A stretch of DNA of 64,000 nt from Aphrocallistes beatrix (lineage: Eukaryota; Porifera; Hexactinellida; Sceptrulophora; Aphrocallistidae): the NCBI GenBank assembly GCA_963281255.1, contig OY725492.1, positions 3,153,104-3,217,103 on the forward strand, given 5' to 3'. Position 1 is the stretch's first letter. Each line of letters starts with the position of its first letter. A program made the position numbers and the translations under genes. Of this stretch, positions 1-10,759 are shown piece after piece. The notes beneath the pieces are model-generated. The model was given only the letters and a program-made list of their open reading frames with translations, ran no database searches and was not told where the DNA came from.

Positions 1-112
1 ATTATTGAAAAATATAATTTTATAAACATTGATTTAAAGCATAGAGGCGAATAAGATTATATTTTGAGTGGGAGTGTAATAATTGAGTGTTCGGATTAGC
101 GAGGGTGCACTG
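1..112. repeat. Right end of a pogo-like MITE
   Basis: The segment ends in a terminal motif reading GTTCGGATTAGCGAGGGTGCACTG followed by TA in slightly diverged form. It is the inverse of the left end of the element at 4193-4512, and the two also share the AT-rich subterminal stretch around 'GCATAGAGG'. The left end lies outside the window. Confidence 0.6.
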
Positions 113-742
113 TACTTAGTCTCCCATCATAATATTTCCAGTGTGCTTCCTATTACTAAGCTTACTAATAAATGAAAATGAATTATTAATTATTTAAATT
201 TATAATATACAACAAAGGATTTGATATTTCTTCCAGGATTAAGCAATGTTAATACCGTGTACTACGTAGTATATCATGTGCAGTTTTTAAGCTGTTTGGG
301 GTATAAATCTTCATCTTTGAGAAGTTTCTAATAAAGAATTTCCAAATTCATGTTTCATAATTCGTTCCCATTTTCTAATGAATGTCAACTTAGCCTACAA
401 TTTTGAATTGATGATCCAAAATACCTAAAAATAGAGCAGGAATCTCAAATTATGCTATTTTTCCAAATTTGTACATATATATATCAGACCAGTTCCAATA
501 TTGAATAATATACGTAAGGAGGTAAAGGTTTAAGTAACACGAAATAATATCTTTCCAAACATACTGACTAAGTATTTATACTAATCATTACCAATTAACT
601 TTACTAACGAATTACGCCTATCGATCCTAGCCTAAATATCTCTTTAACTTATAATAGTATTGCTAACCTATTTAAACTATCCGTATACATACACACAACA
701 TAATATAGTGCAAACTACGTTTCGAACTTATTCCATCTTCAG
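113..742. other. Intronic AT-rich sequence, partly duplicated downstream
   Basis: No coding signal is visible. Bases about 297-735 closely resemble 7257-7475, so this is one copy of a locally duplicated stretch. It precedes a splice acceptor at 741-742 and is read as intron of the gene ending at 905. Confidence 0.5.
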
Positions 743-905
743 GTTGAAAGATAGCGTAGTGGAGTATGCAGACGAGAACGAATGGAATCTACCTCAAGGA
801 TTCTCCAAACAATTCCCTGACGCAGTCAAATTGTCTCAATGTGCCGCAGCTTGGGCTGTATTAGCTCGGAAAGAAGACAGAATATTAAATCCTGAAGCTC
901 ATTAG
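743..905 (+). CDS. 3' terminal coding exon of an unidentified gene
   Basis: A splice acceptor (TCTTCAG) is followed by 53 codons and TAG. The exon enters in phase 2, so its first G completes a codon from upstream. The peptide is acidic to neutral and ends AWAVLARKEDRILNPEAH. I do not recognise the protein. A decayed paralogous exon at 6806-6947 ends in the matching phase with a GT donor and is followed by a copy of the same intron sequence, which suggests it represents the exon preceding this one. Upstream exons lie outside the window. No clear polyadenylation signal was assigned. Confidence 0.55.
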
Positions 906-1716
906 CAGCCAGCATTTTAGTGGCATATAATGCCATCAAATTAATTTATAATATCTCGCTTTTGTCTTTTAGTTACAATATCGGTGAATTTGTTCTTAAG
1001 CTTCTCACCTTTGTTTTTCAGTCGAGCGATACTGTATTTGCTAGTTTATTTTTGTTGTTTTGGTAAATGGAGTTCTAAAACTTTTAGATCTAGACCACAG
1101 TGAAAAATTGGATTTTGTACTTCTTTGGATTTGATTGTCATACATCTATATATGTTTGTTTTGTATTTCCTTGTGACAAATATTCTCAATGTTAAATAAT
1201 AATTTTTGTAATTTAGTTTTACTACATAAGAACACTGCACTGATCTTGAGGCTAGGGAAAAATCATTTTCGTGCGCATTACTAGCCACGTCCGTATATGT
1301 AATCTTTCTATTGCTAACCTGTGTACACAGTCGTAGCCAACTGAATCTAGGACGAGGCCAGGTTGCAGCACAGAATGGTTGGGTTGAGGCTTGACCATAT
1401 GTGCTGCAACCTCGCTCTGCCTCTGTAGGCTATTTTAATTTTGCATAAATCTATGATTGTGGTGCAGGATATTTCTTTGATTTCTCCTTTCGTTTTGAAA
1501 ATTGAAATAATATTTATTGTCCTAAATTTAATCAAAAATGTTGCATTTCATTGTTTGTTTCTCACATTAGTTTCTCGCGCTTATTAGCAACTAGTTTTGC
1601 TCATAGATGGTTGCTAATACGCGAAGTTAATAAGAGAACAGAATTAACACAAAATCTTCGCCTGAGACCTGAAGATTGATTGCTAATATAGCAATATTGC
1701 TAATAAGGAAATGCCA
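906..1716. other. Non-coding spacer
   Basis: No gene is supported. Around 1305-1710 there are several copies of 'TTGCTAAT/ATTAGCAA' in both orientations, which look like eroded MITE ends. A similar end motif recurs at 2219. Confidence 0.4.

Positions 1717-1747
<31 letters not shown>
1717..1747. repeat. (CT)n(TA)n microsatellite
   Basis: A run of CT dinucleotides passes directly into TA dinucleotides. The TA tract is the target in which the next Tc1-like MITE is inserted. Confidence 0.8.
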
Positions 1748-2201
1748 CTACCCGGACAAAAGTATTTGCACACTTCATTATCTTACGTGCATTTAATACT
1801 AAAATGGGTCTATTCATGAAGATTAAAACTCCGAAACGGTAAGTGATACAACTAATCGGGTTTTCGAATTAGTTTTTGTAGGATATTTCTAATCAATTAC
1901 TAATTCCGAATTATTTCAAATTATCAATCACTGCCACCTTGTGCTACATATGTCCCTTTTTATCACTATACATGATGGTGATGTACTACCCCTTGTGCCA
2001 CAGGTTGATAATTTTACTCGTTGGGTTGAGCCATTTGTTAGAAATCTTGAACTATTACTAATTCGAATGTGAAGATTTCGAATCTTAAATCAGACTCTTA
2101 ATAGCTCTTAGAGTTTGAATAATTTTCCCTTCATGAAAATATCAATTTAGTACTATTTGTATGGGGAATAATATAGTGTACAAATACTTTTATCCGGTTG
2201 G
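1748..2201. mobile_element. Tc1-like MITE, 454 bp
   Basis: Terminal inverted repeats read CTACCCGGACAAAAGTATTT on the left and, inverted, CCAACCGGATAAAAGTATTT on the right. TA duplications flank both ends. No internal coding region is visible. The termini resemble Tc1-family ends, so it was probably mobilised by a Tc1-type transposase in trans. Confidence 0.75.
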
Positions 2202-2605
2202 TATATATGTATATATACAGTGGAATTCGGTTATTAGCAACTTCCACTTTACAAAGAATAGTCGGACAACAAAACGTTTTAAAAAGGATCCTTTAGCGGA
2301 TTCTGGATCACGCTACGAATTAAATTATATTTAAGTTGTAAACAAATGAATAATTGTATTGGAGTAAAATTGTAAACTGCAAAGTACCAGAAATTAGTAA
2401 GAATAGAAGTCATAATTTGACACTACGATCTTAGAAGAGGTATGTGAATTGAGTTAACCCATGTTTATTGAAAAATTTCCTTATTTTTACTTACCTTGGT
2501 TATTTCAATAATTATTGTCGTGGCCATCGGAAACTTGTGTGTATCATAGACGTACACCGCATTGTTCACAAGTCGAACGTGAATGTCCGATACCATTATA
2601 TTCTA

Positions 2606-3881
2606 CCGGGTGGTCCAAAAAATGGAAACTCATTATTGTTTGTGCTCAATATTAATCTTGAAACAAATATACTACTTAGAAAATGTCAAATACAAACCCT
2701 AGGCTCCCTGGGCCACAGAATTGGACCCCTGAGCAGCGTGCTTAGTGCGTCCAGATATACCTTGAGACAAAGAGTTATGTAAAAGTCACGAAGCAATTTA
2801 GGCATAGTAGGTTCGGGACAGATAAAGCTCCTCCAAAGTCAGCGATTTACAAGATGATGGAGAAGTTCAAGACTCACTGGACTTGTGAGAACCTAAGCAA
2901 GAAGTCTGACACTCGGGAGAGTCACTATGGACGCCCCAGGATCCGCTCACATGAAGTAATTTCACTCGTCCGGATGTCGTTTCAAAAATCGCCCAAACGT
3001 TCGTCAAGAAAGAGGACACAAACGCTGCCAATATCACGTTCAACAATGCTCAGAGTTATGAAGGAGGACCTTAGCATGTTTCCATATAGAATCCAGACTC
3101 ACAGAAGCTGACTTTAGCAGACAAGAAGAAAAGGTTGGAGCTAGTGCAGGTTTTGACTGACAAGATTTCTGGACAAGTGACGAAGCTCATTTTTACCTTG
3201 ATGGCCAAGTTAATTCCAAGAACGATGTATTTGGGGAACCTCTACCCCAAATGAGGTTCGTGAAAGGTCACAGTTTGGTGTGCAATGTCGGCCAGAGGGA
3301 TTATCGGGCCAATGTTCTTTGAAGACGAAAATTGCTCAACTGTTACGATTAACTCTGAGCGATATGTAGCGGTGTTGAACAAGTTCTGGCTGGAACTCAA
3401 GCAGTTATGTGGAACAAAAATCAACAGACAATGGTTTCAGCAAGATGGAGCACCACCCCATACAGCGAATATCTCCATTGAATGGCTGAACTTTAACTCG
3501 AGAATCGTTAGTAAAAGGTGTGACGCTCAGTGGCCACCGTATTCTCCGGACTTTAGCCCCCCGATTTCTATCTATGGGGTTACCTGAAGGATAGAGTTTT
3601 CGCGGAAAAGCCCAGAGAGCTAGTAGAACTGAAAGAAAGGATCAGGGTAGAGATAAAGGCTATACAGACTAAAGTTCTTACATAACTTCACTCATAACTT
3701 CACTCTCAGATTAAGAAAATACCTAGATTCCCAAGGTGGCCATCTCGAACATATGCTCTGAACCTATACGTCTAGAAAATTGTATAGTAAACATAGTTGT
3801 AAGCTTTTGATTATTTTAACCAAAAAATGTTTATATTGAAAATACCGTAATTTTGGGGTTCCATTTTTTTAGACCACCCGG
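2606..3881 (+). mobile_element. Mariner-type DNA transposon, about 1.28 kb
   Basis: The ends are inverted repeats (CCGGGTGGTCCAAAAAATGG on the left, its near inverse on the right) flanked by TA. Length and layout are those of a complete mariner element with one transposase gene, which here is broken. Confidence 0.85.
2683..3685 (+). pseudogene. Mariner transposase pseudogene
   Basis: The gene starts at ATG 2683 and hits an in-frame TAG about 20 codons in. It then continues through a helix-turn-helix region (GRPRIRSHEVISLVR) and an SRSTMLRVMKEDL segment. After frameshifts near 3110 and 3180 the catalytic region follows: SDEAHFYLDG, then WFQQDGAPPHTA, then WPPYSPDFSPP with DxY. The three acidic positions of the DDE/D triad can be picked out in different frames. 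The protein would cut and paste its own element at TA sites. At least one stop and several frameshifts make it inactive. Confidence 0.85.
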
Positions 3882-4192
3882 TAGACTCCCACATGCATAC
3901 TGATTAAAATGCAAACATATTTCATTAATAAACGTCCCTATCGAAAATAATTATTTAGAACATGACTACCATATACACGACAACATTGAATATTTAAATA
4001 ATTTTTTCTGAATTCTGTCCACTTTTCGTTTCTCTATTTGTCCTGGATTCCTGTTACGTAACATAAGTTCTTACTTCTCTCTTTTCCTAAGCTCTTGTGA
4101 TTGAGGGCTAGGTGATAGTACAGAGTTTAGGCATGGAACCGGTCAGTATGCCCTTTACCTGTCACACTTATTTTAAATCAAATTCTTCGATA

Positions 4193-4512
4193 CCGTACAC
4201 CCTCGCTAATCCGAACCTTGCTAGTCCGAACCCTCGCCAATCCGAACACTTCATTCTTATAATCCGAACACCCAAAATCTAATATTATTCTCCTCTATGC
4301 TTTAAATCAACGTTTATAATACTATATCCTTCAATTAGATTGAGAACCTCGTTAAAAATCATAACAAAATATTATCCTTAATTCTAGCAATTCAAATTTA
4401 TTATAATTAATACCCCATTGAATTAGTGTTATTTCACTAATCGGAACAAATTCACTAATCCGAACGATTTTTTCGATCATTGGCACAGAGCTGTTCGGAT
4501 TAGCGAGGTCAT
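4193..4512. mobile_element. Pogo-like MITE, about 320 bp
   Basis: The ends carry CCTCGCTAATCCGAAC inward-facing at both sides, with several extra copies of 'AATCCGAAC' just inside. TA is present at both flanks. No coding sequence. It is the same family as bases 1-112. Confidence 0.7.
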
Positions 4513-5380
4513 TATAACTAGTACAATTTTCTAGTTACAAAAATTGTACAACTAGTTATAATGATAAGCGACTAGTATTTACGTATATACTACATAATAC
4601 GCGTAATTACATAGAAGCAGCATCATACTACGTTTACTGTGTTGTACTATTACGTCAATATTCTCTAATTGTCCACTTGACGAGCATTTCCCACTCACTG
4701 GTGGACACTGGTGGACAATTAGTGAGAACATACTAGGCTCAAGATTTGTATATAATATTCCTCAAAGTATCCACTTTAGCTGAATAATGTATGAGTATCA
4801 GAAAGGAAGTGAAAATTACAGCGTATGGGAACAAAAAGAAATTCAGCTCTTTCTTATCAATAATCCCTAAGAGTCTGTAAGTTAACTCATATCAATTGCT
4901 AAGATGAAATGCTTTCATTTCATATGCTTTCATTAAATATTGAAGTGGGATTAGTACCTGTTGAGTAAAGTGTAAGCAATTACAGTTAAACAGAAAGATA
5001 ATTATGGATTCAGGTGTAGATCATTATTTCACATAATTTCAATAAGCAGTTATGAAAGTTTTATTATTGGCTGTATATTGTACCTCTGACTAAAGAGAAA
5101 TGCCGATAAACTAAAATGCACTGCTAACGGAAAAATTGATGCTGTTTTTAATCCTAAAAATATAAACACACTTCTTGTGCATGACAGTTAGCTCTTTTTG
5201 TAAACTCTTTAATATTTTTTTTGTCCGGAATTTTTGAGATGGACAATTGCTAGAAGAAGAACAAAATGTATAGCGTTTATTATGATGTAAACTCCGGAAT
5301 CCGATTATCTATACTAGTATTTAAAACCCGATTTATATTTTGTTTGTGTATAAGTATAAGTATATTCATATATATTTTGA
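4513..5380. other. Non-coding spacer
   Basis: AT-rich, without a supported gene. Short local inverted repeats occur at 4520-4560 and 4670-4730 (TGTCCAC / GTGGACA), too small to assign. Confidence 0.35.
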
Positions 5381-5576
5381 AACGTGTACATGTTTCTCAA
5401 ACGAATTGATTGAAGAAATTTCCGGTCACAGAAACTGATATTTGGTACAATTCAAGATGCTACATACCACTAAATGGAAACATACAAATATAATGACATT
5501 CCTTACATTCTTATTCCATTCTGGTCGAAAAAGCTTATTCATCATGGGTGACGACGTCATTGTCACCTTTTTTATT
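5381..5576 (-). repeat. Family X fragment, decayed
   Basis: The run 'ACGAATTGATTGAAGAAA' followed by 'GACGTCATTGTCACCTTTTT' matches the inverse of the family X body seen intact at 11621-12143 and 34817-35505. Much of the body is lost. Confidence 0.6.
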
Positions 5577-5997
5577 TAGAATTTACATATACATCCATGG
5601 ATTAGTTTAAACAATTTTATATTAGTCACTAAAGTGCGACTCTGTGTGCACAAAGTAATCTTATCCGCGCTACATAAGTGCGAAAAGCGCTTATCGAATT
5701 TAAGTAATAAATATTTTAATGTTATTTTTTCAAAATAATATGTAAAATGGGGTGATTGTCTGCGTACATCTACGTTACAAGAACGAATGAAGATTTTATT
5801 CTAAAATATATATACACAGGAAAGTACGCCATTACTATGTAATAGTAGTATTATTGGTAATAGATATGGTCATTTGAATGTGATTTTAATATGAATATAC
5901 TTAAATAATGGCAATGTAAGGAATTACTATATGATCTATTATATAGAAATTTCAATAATTATCTTAAATTTAGCCAGCTAATTTGCATAATGAAACA

Positions 5998-6004
5998 TAT
6001 AAAA
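5998..6004 (+). promoter_or_regulatory. Putative TATA box
   Basis: TATAAAA lies 60 bases upstream of the ATG at 6064. The spacing allows a transcription start about 30 bases downstream of the box and a short 5' leader. This is suggestive only, as the region is AT-rich. Confidence 0.35.
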
Positions 6005-6063
6005 CCAGCGGATGCAATGCTGTGTAAACTATAATCTTTGATAAAATAAGAGAGGCATACATA

Positions 6064-6558
6064 ATGAATGTTGTTATAATCTCCATAGCTAGCATCCTGT
6101 TGAGCTTATTCCTAGCAACGAGTTCATACTGGATTATAATTAGTGTCAGTCGAATTTATCGGTTCAGGAAGTATCGAAGAGTGGCAGTAAGACACTTATC
6201 TACACAAGAAGAGTCAGGTTATATTTTCGAACAATGGTGCTACCATTATGAAACAGAAATACTCAAATATGTGTATTTTCTCCTGATAAACTTGACTGAA
6301 ATATTTGGGGCAGTAATGGCTCTTATAGCTACACTTGCGTCTGAGGATTATATAAAATTTTCAAAAATGGAGAATCTTGAGAAGTTAATGTTTTCAAATT
6401 GCAGTAGTGTTGTTAGTTTAACTGTGAGTGAATTCCAACTCAAGCAAACACTGACTATTTTAAATGTGATAACCGCTTTCCAGAATCCTATAGGGAGATG
6501 CCCTTATGGCATGGACAGAGTATCTTTTACTACAAATACCATAAATTACCAATTATGA
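6064..6558 (+). CDS. Putative multi-pass membrane protein, unidentified
   Basis: An ATG-initiated frame of 164 codons stands clear of known repeats. Residues 2-32 form a strongly hydrophobic segment that could be a signal anchor or first membrane span. Residues about 83-108 form a second one (YFLLINLTEIFGAVMALIAT). The stretch between is basic then acidic. I do not recognise the family. The last 20-30 codons run into repeat-like sequence at about 6530-6720 containing 'AATACGAAC/GTTCGTATT' MITE-type words, so the true C-terminus may have been replaced by an insertion, or an unseen donor may lead to another exon. It could equally be a fragment of a larger receptor-like gene. Confidence 0.4.
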   Translation: MNVVIISIASILLSLFLATSSYWIIISVSRIYRFRKYRRVAVRHLSTQEESGYIFEQWCYHYETEILKYVYFLLINLTEIFGAVMALIATLASEDYIKFSKMENLEKLMFSNCSSVVSLTVSEFQLKQTLTILNVITAFQNPIGRCPYGMDRVSFTTNTINYQL

Positions 6559-6805
6559 ATTTTGAGTGTCGAGCATTTATCTCGGTGTACCTCCTTAATA
6601 CGAACACCAAGAACGGTCGAAATATGTTCATATTAACCGGAGTGACTACATGTACCTTCGTATGGGATAAAATATTCGTTCGTATTATCCGTGTTGGTAA
6701 TAACGAAGTATAGTACGCGTATAATATACAATTTCTTTTTATGAGGGTGAATTTAATTGTTTTAAAATCATATCTATTTAGGTTTACTTCCAATTCAACT
6801 CACAG

Positions 6806-6947
6806 AGCGTGAGTTGAGAGAGTAATGGGAAAGAGAGTTTGACAAGAGATTCGTACAGCCTACACTCACCACTCTAGACTCTGATGTACAGAGGCAGATG
6901 GACCAAGTATTGAGCGAAAAGAGGATTGCAAATAACCCACTTTTAAG
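6806..6947 (+). pseudogene. Decayed duplicate exon, paralogous to the gene ending at 905
   Basis: An acceptor-like CACAG and a GT donor bound 142 bases reading REFDKRFVQPTLTTLDSD, then a QMDQVLSEKR helix. An in-frame TAA lies early in the exon, just after RELRE. The exon ends in phase 2, which fits the phase of the exon at 743. The following intron contains 7257-7475, a copy of the intron just upstream of 743. I infer a tandem partial duplication that has lost function. The protein is not recognised. Confidence 0.5.
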
Positions 6948-7256
6948 GTAACTTGATCCATATCATTCTACTAAGTATACACTAAGATGTTATTACGAAT
7001 AATTTAACCAATTTTCTTGCATGCTTTGCGCAGTCAGAATAACAGTATTAATGCTTATTTAGCTTAGGAAATCCCACTTTGGACCAGTTGTTGAAAAATA
7101 TGTGAAAATTTTCTTTGGAATGTGCGCACATTCCTGCGTTGCCAAGGAAACGTGATCTGACTAACTGGGGCTATATCTCAATAACTGTAAGTGTTAAACA
7201 CTAATAAATTATGTCATATGATTGATAATAGGCGACTTCCTATTCATATTATTGTT

Positions 7257-7475
7257 TTGAGGTATAAATCTTAAGCTTTGAGACGTTTCTGATAAATAAT
7301 TTCCATATACATATTTCATAACTCTTCTCAATTTTCTAATGAATTAGTCAGCTTAGCCTCGAATTTAGAATTGATGATCCAAAATATGTAAAAAAGAGCA
7401 GAAATCCAAATTGTGTTATTTATCTTTACATACTTACGTATACACAGCATAACATAGTGCAAACTAAGTTTCGAA
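7257..7475 (+). repeat. Copy of 297-735 intron sequence
   Basis: Shared runs include 'GAATTGATGATCCAAAATA' and 'CATAGTGCAAACTA.GTTTCGAACTTA' in the same order and orientation. At 7475 the similarity stops where a family X body begins, so X was inserted in, or truncates, this copy. Confidence 0.7.
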
Positions 7476-7479
7476 CTTA

Positions 7480-7785
7480 ATAATCAAATTTGTCATTTTT
7501 TAAATTTTTTGATGCGCAATGATGACGTCATAACAGAGTGATGTCTCATTTTTTTTGATGATAGTTGTATCATATTTGAGATATATGAATATACACATTT
7601 TATTAAAATTTCAGCCTTCTATCACCTAAAATGGCTGAGAAAAACTGAAATTTCTGATTAAAAAATGTAACAATGACGTCATAATTCCATGATGAGTCGA
7701 CATTTTCATCTGAGCTCAGAACTTAGTGGAACTATAGCCAAAAGACTCCCACATGCCCAAAATCAGCTTTCTGTAAACGGACTCT
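7480..7785 (+). repeat. Family X body fragment
   Basis: Carries the X body landmarks in order: 'AATGATGACGTCATAACA', 'AAAATTTCAGCCTTCTATCA', 'AATGACGTCATAATTCCATG' and 'AATCAGCTTTCTG'. It lacks the GC-rich hairpin cap and the TA tail. Confidence 0.75.
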
Positions 7786-7900
7786 AGGTAATGAATTTTC
7801 ATTAAGGGAGGGTGGACTCAGCCTGGTCCCACCCTTCCTGCCCGCGATCGCTTATGACTCACACTTTTGCGAATTATGCTCCCACATATCCAATCAACAC

Positions 7901-8155
7901 ATGCGCTCCCTCTATCACCATTACTTAATGGCGCCCGGAGCTCCAGTGAAATCGATCCAACCCCCGTACCCCTTTCCCCAAGAATTCGACCAAGTCCAGT
8001 TTAGGCACCTCAGTACGGTGTTGGATTTTGTCGGGCCTTTACCTCTTACGACCGGGCTGACCCCTGGGAAGGAGGGCACTAACTATATCGAGGTGAGAGG
8101 CATCCTTTCGGAGTTGTGGGACTTAGTTATCCGGCCTCTTGTGCGGTCCCTTTGA
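7901..8155 (+). CDS. Orphan ORF in a GC-richer island
   Basis: Eighty-four codons are open within 7797-8160, a stretch noticeably richer in GC than its surroundings, with proline-rich text (SIQPPYPFPQEFDQ). No family is recognised. It could be a fragment of a transposon-encoded protein or an exon of an unknown gene. The compositional step is the main reason to list it. Confidence 0.2.
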   Translation: MRSLYHHYLMAPGAPVKSIQPPYPFPQEFDQVQFRHLSTVLDFVGPLPLTTGLTPGKEGTNYIEVRGILSELWDLVIRPLVRSL

Positions 8156-8813
8156 GTTCGGGAAAATGCCACGAAACTAGCACAATCTTGATAAAAACCA
8201 TCCGACTTATATGGAAGTTAGCAGCACTTTCAACAGCGAAAACTGAGCATCGTATTAACAGCTAAAAGCTTCCTATGTGTGGAGATATCAATCCCAAATT
8301 TGTAGGAGAGATATTTCAGCGATGTAGTTTACGTTATTTCAATTAATAACACATTGCATTACAGGTTAGCTGATAGTGAGTCAGCAAACTTGGTTAATTT
8401 CTCTTATATTTCTAATATTGAGTAAGTGAGCATGTCATAAACAACTACGAAATACGTACTATGTCTAAATTTAATAATCACTGCTTTCACTGGTAAACAT
8501 CAGAAATATTGCTAAACTAGACTGCTACTTGTAGTTCTGTATATTCAATTATAATGCTAAAATTATAATGTACGTATACTCACGCAAATACTACAACATT
8601 TAACTAATATTTTCAATGGAGTTGCTTGACCTCCAGGAAGTAAGTCCTAGTACTGCAATATTTTGAAATTATTTCTCTAAATTCTCCTTTCATCTTGTTT
8701 ATTTTAGCTCCCTTAAGAGTTTGTGATTATACTCCGTTCCGGTTATTACAAATGATAATGATCTAAATAAGCAATTGCCATCTGGACATATTATTTTCTC
8801 TCGACTAGGTATC
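8156..8813. other. Non-coding spacer before the gypsy element
   Basis: No supported coding, RNA or repeat feature is visible. It ends with the host side of the LTR element's target duplication (GTATC). Confidence 0.4.
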
Positions 8814-8972
8814 TGTAGTAAATGCTCAACTATGTAATTTAATAATCTAGTAGCAACAACAAGAAGAATAATCGTTGAATAAAACCTATGACAATAGTTT
8901 ATATACCAGAAGAGTATAGGTCTGCTATTGTCATCTACTGTAGAATGTTCTAGAACTCATCTGGATACTACA
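8814..8972 (-). repeat. 3' LTR of the gypsy element
   Basis: Direct repeat of 15371-15531, starting TGTAGTAAATGCTCAACTAT and sharing 'AGAATGTTCTAGAACTCATC'. It includes the imperfect palindrome GAATGTTCTAGAAC. The small number of differences between LTRs indicates moderate age. Confidence 0.9.
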
Positions 8973-8984
8973 CTTCTCCCTCCT
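8973..8984 (-). promoter_or_regulatory. Polypurine tract of the gypsy element
   Basis: On the minus strand AGGAGGGAGAAG abuts the 3' LTR directly. This is the expected plus-strand primer for reverse transcription. Confidence 0.75.
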
Positions 8985-9499
8985 AATGAGGGGGACTGGA
9001 CTTGCTACTGTAAAAGTCCTAAGTCTCTGGTTGGTACCTCTTTGGCGGGTAACGAGCCCTTCCCGAACGGCGCGGTTGAGGTACTTCAACGTTTGTGGCA
9101 CTTGCGAGAGGCTCTTGTCCCAGCAACATTGGGGTGTCATCCGATGTGGGCTAGTCATAATAGCCCTGGTGATCGTTCCCCACAGGAGCTTCCCTCGGAT
9201 CTGTTTACGGTCTTATGTGGTCCACATGTCGTCGAATAGTACGACCATCTTCCATCTCAATACTGTAGGACATAGGCCCACTTTCATGCTTGATTCTATC
9301 CCTCACCCATCTGGTTTACCCGCGGAGAAATCGCGTGCCAATACTATCTGTCCTTCTGCTAGTTGTTTGCTAGGCTTAGTGTTCCTATCGTAATATTGCT
9401 TCTGAGACTCCTGCTTGTTTGCTACTCGAGAAGCTGTATCAGGGAGTAGGCAGCTCATGTCCATCATCAACTCCGCTGGAGAGATACCTGTCGTTGTAT

Positions 9500-10390
9500 G
9501 GGTCGTAGTTCGGTAGTGAAACAGAAATCTTGCAACTCGAGTCTGTAATGTGTCAGACGATTCTCTCTACATTGCATCCTTGAAGGTCTGTACTGCCCTC
9601 TCTACTTGTCCATTAGAGGACGGGTGGTACGGCGGTGTTCTGATATGCCGTATACTGTTCCGACAAGTAAATTCAGAGAATTATTACCTCTGGTAGCCCG
9701 TGAGTAGAAAACATCATCCTTAGGTTGTCAATGGTATTAGTTGAAGTTCCCGAATTCACAATAGCGACTTCCAACCATTTGGAGTGAGCATCCACTACTA
9801 AGAGAAACATCTTGCCTAAGAATGGTCCTGTGTAATCTACGTGTACTCGTACCCATGATTGGCCACTCCCCCAAAAATGCAGGTGGTCTTTGATGGGCGA
9901 ATGTCTCGAAAGCTGACATTGCTTGCATAGCTTTACTCTTTCCTCTAGCTGTTCATCGATTCCTGGTCACCACACATAACCTCTGGCTCTGCTCTTCATT
10001 CTTGAAATGCCAGGATGACCCTACCCTGGTGAAGCATATTCATTACCAATTCTCTACCCTTAGTAGGAATTACGACTCGAGTCCCGCGTAGCACGCACCC
10101 ATCATGTATACTTAATTCGTCTTTCTTCCTCTCGAAAGGAAGTAGGGAATTATCATCAAATATTCCCCAACCTCTTTGTAGTGATAGTCAAACACAAGAC
10201 AAAAGTTGATCGCCATCCGTCATTTGTCTGATCTTTCTAAAGTTCAGGGAGGTCAACTCCATGTTACTCACAAGGAGAATTGTCTCTCCTGGTACTAGAG
10301 TATTAGCTGGGGATTCCGGAAGTGGTAACCGACTCAACCCGTCAGCATGTTAAAGCAAGCGCTCATGTACTCTAACTTGTAATCGTAAGC
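9500..10390 (-). pseudogene. Gypsy integrase remnant
   Basis: On the minus strand a zinc-binding region reads HPGISRMKSRARGYVW, then a TGA where Trp is expected, then PGIDEQLEERVKLCKQC, giving H and CxxC ligands. The catalytic core follows after a short shift of frame: WVRVHVDYTGPFLGKMF and LLVVDAHSKWLEV, which contains the first catalytic Asp. Later parts of the core (about 9500-9720) are recognisable only in pieces. The protein would insert the element's cDNA into chromosomes. It is inactive here. Confidence 0.8.
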
Positions 10391-10413
10391 TCCGAGCAAT
10401 AACGCCTCTGTAG

Positions 10414-10751
10414 CAGGGTTGCCGTGGGAATGGGAATCTGTGGGTTTTCCCATATGGGATGGGAATGGGAATGACTTTAAGCCTATGGGTATTCCCACAT
10501 GTGGGTTCTGTGGGTTTTCTGTGGGTTTTCTTGGGGCATGCCTAATTTCCGGGACGGGACGGGTTAAGATGCCTAATTTCCGGTCCGTCCCGTTCCGGAA
10601 ATTAGGTATCTAGATTTTCCGGGACGGTCCCGTTCCGTCCCGGAAATTAGGCAAGCCCGTTTTCTTGTGGGTTTTTGTGGGTATTCCCACAGAAACCCTG
10701 TGGGAATGGGATGGGGATGGGTATTGAAATTCCATTCCCACGGCAACCCTG
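10414..10751. mobile_element. hAT MITE inside gypsy RNase H/integrase
   Basis: The element runs CAGGGTTGCCGTGGGAATGG to its inverse (CGGCAACCCTG) and is flanked by the exact 8-bp duplication CTCTGTAG. Its interior is built from repeats of 'GTGGGTATTCCCAC'-like palindromic words. A fragment of the same family is at about 51432-51585. Confidence 0.9.
10535..10655. repeat. Small inverted-repeat insert in the hAT MITE
   Basis: 'GCCTAATTTCCGGGACGGGA' and its inverse 'CCGTCCCGGAAATTAGGC' face each other around a short centre. The same word, decayed, occurs at 15600-15695, so this is a separate short family nested in the hAT MITE. Confidence 0.55.
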
Positions 10752-10759
10752 CTCTGTAG

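Noticed and set aside
8928..9393. Overlapping ORFs next to the gypsy 3' LTR
   Set aside because: They cross the LTR boundary and show no family text. The minus-strand integrase C-terminal region is the better reading, though badly decayed.
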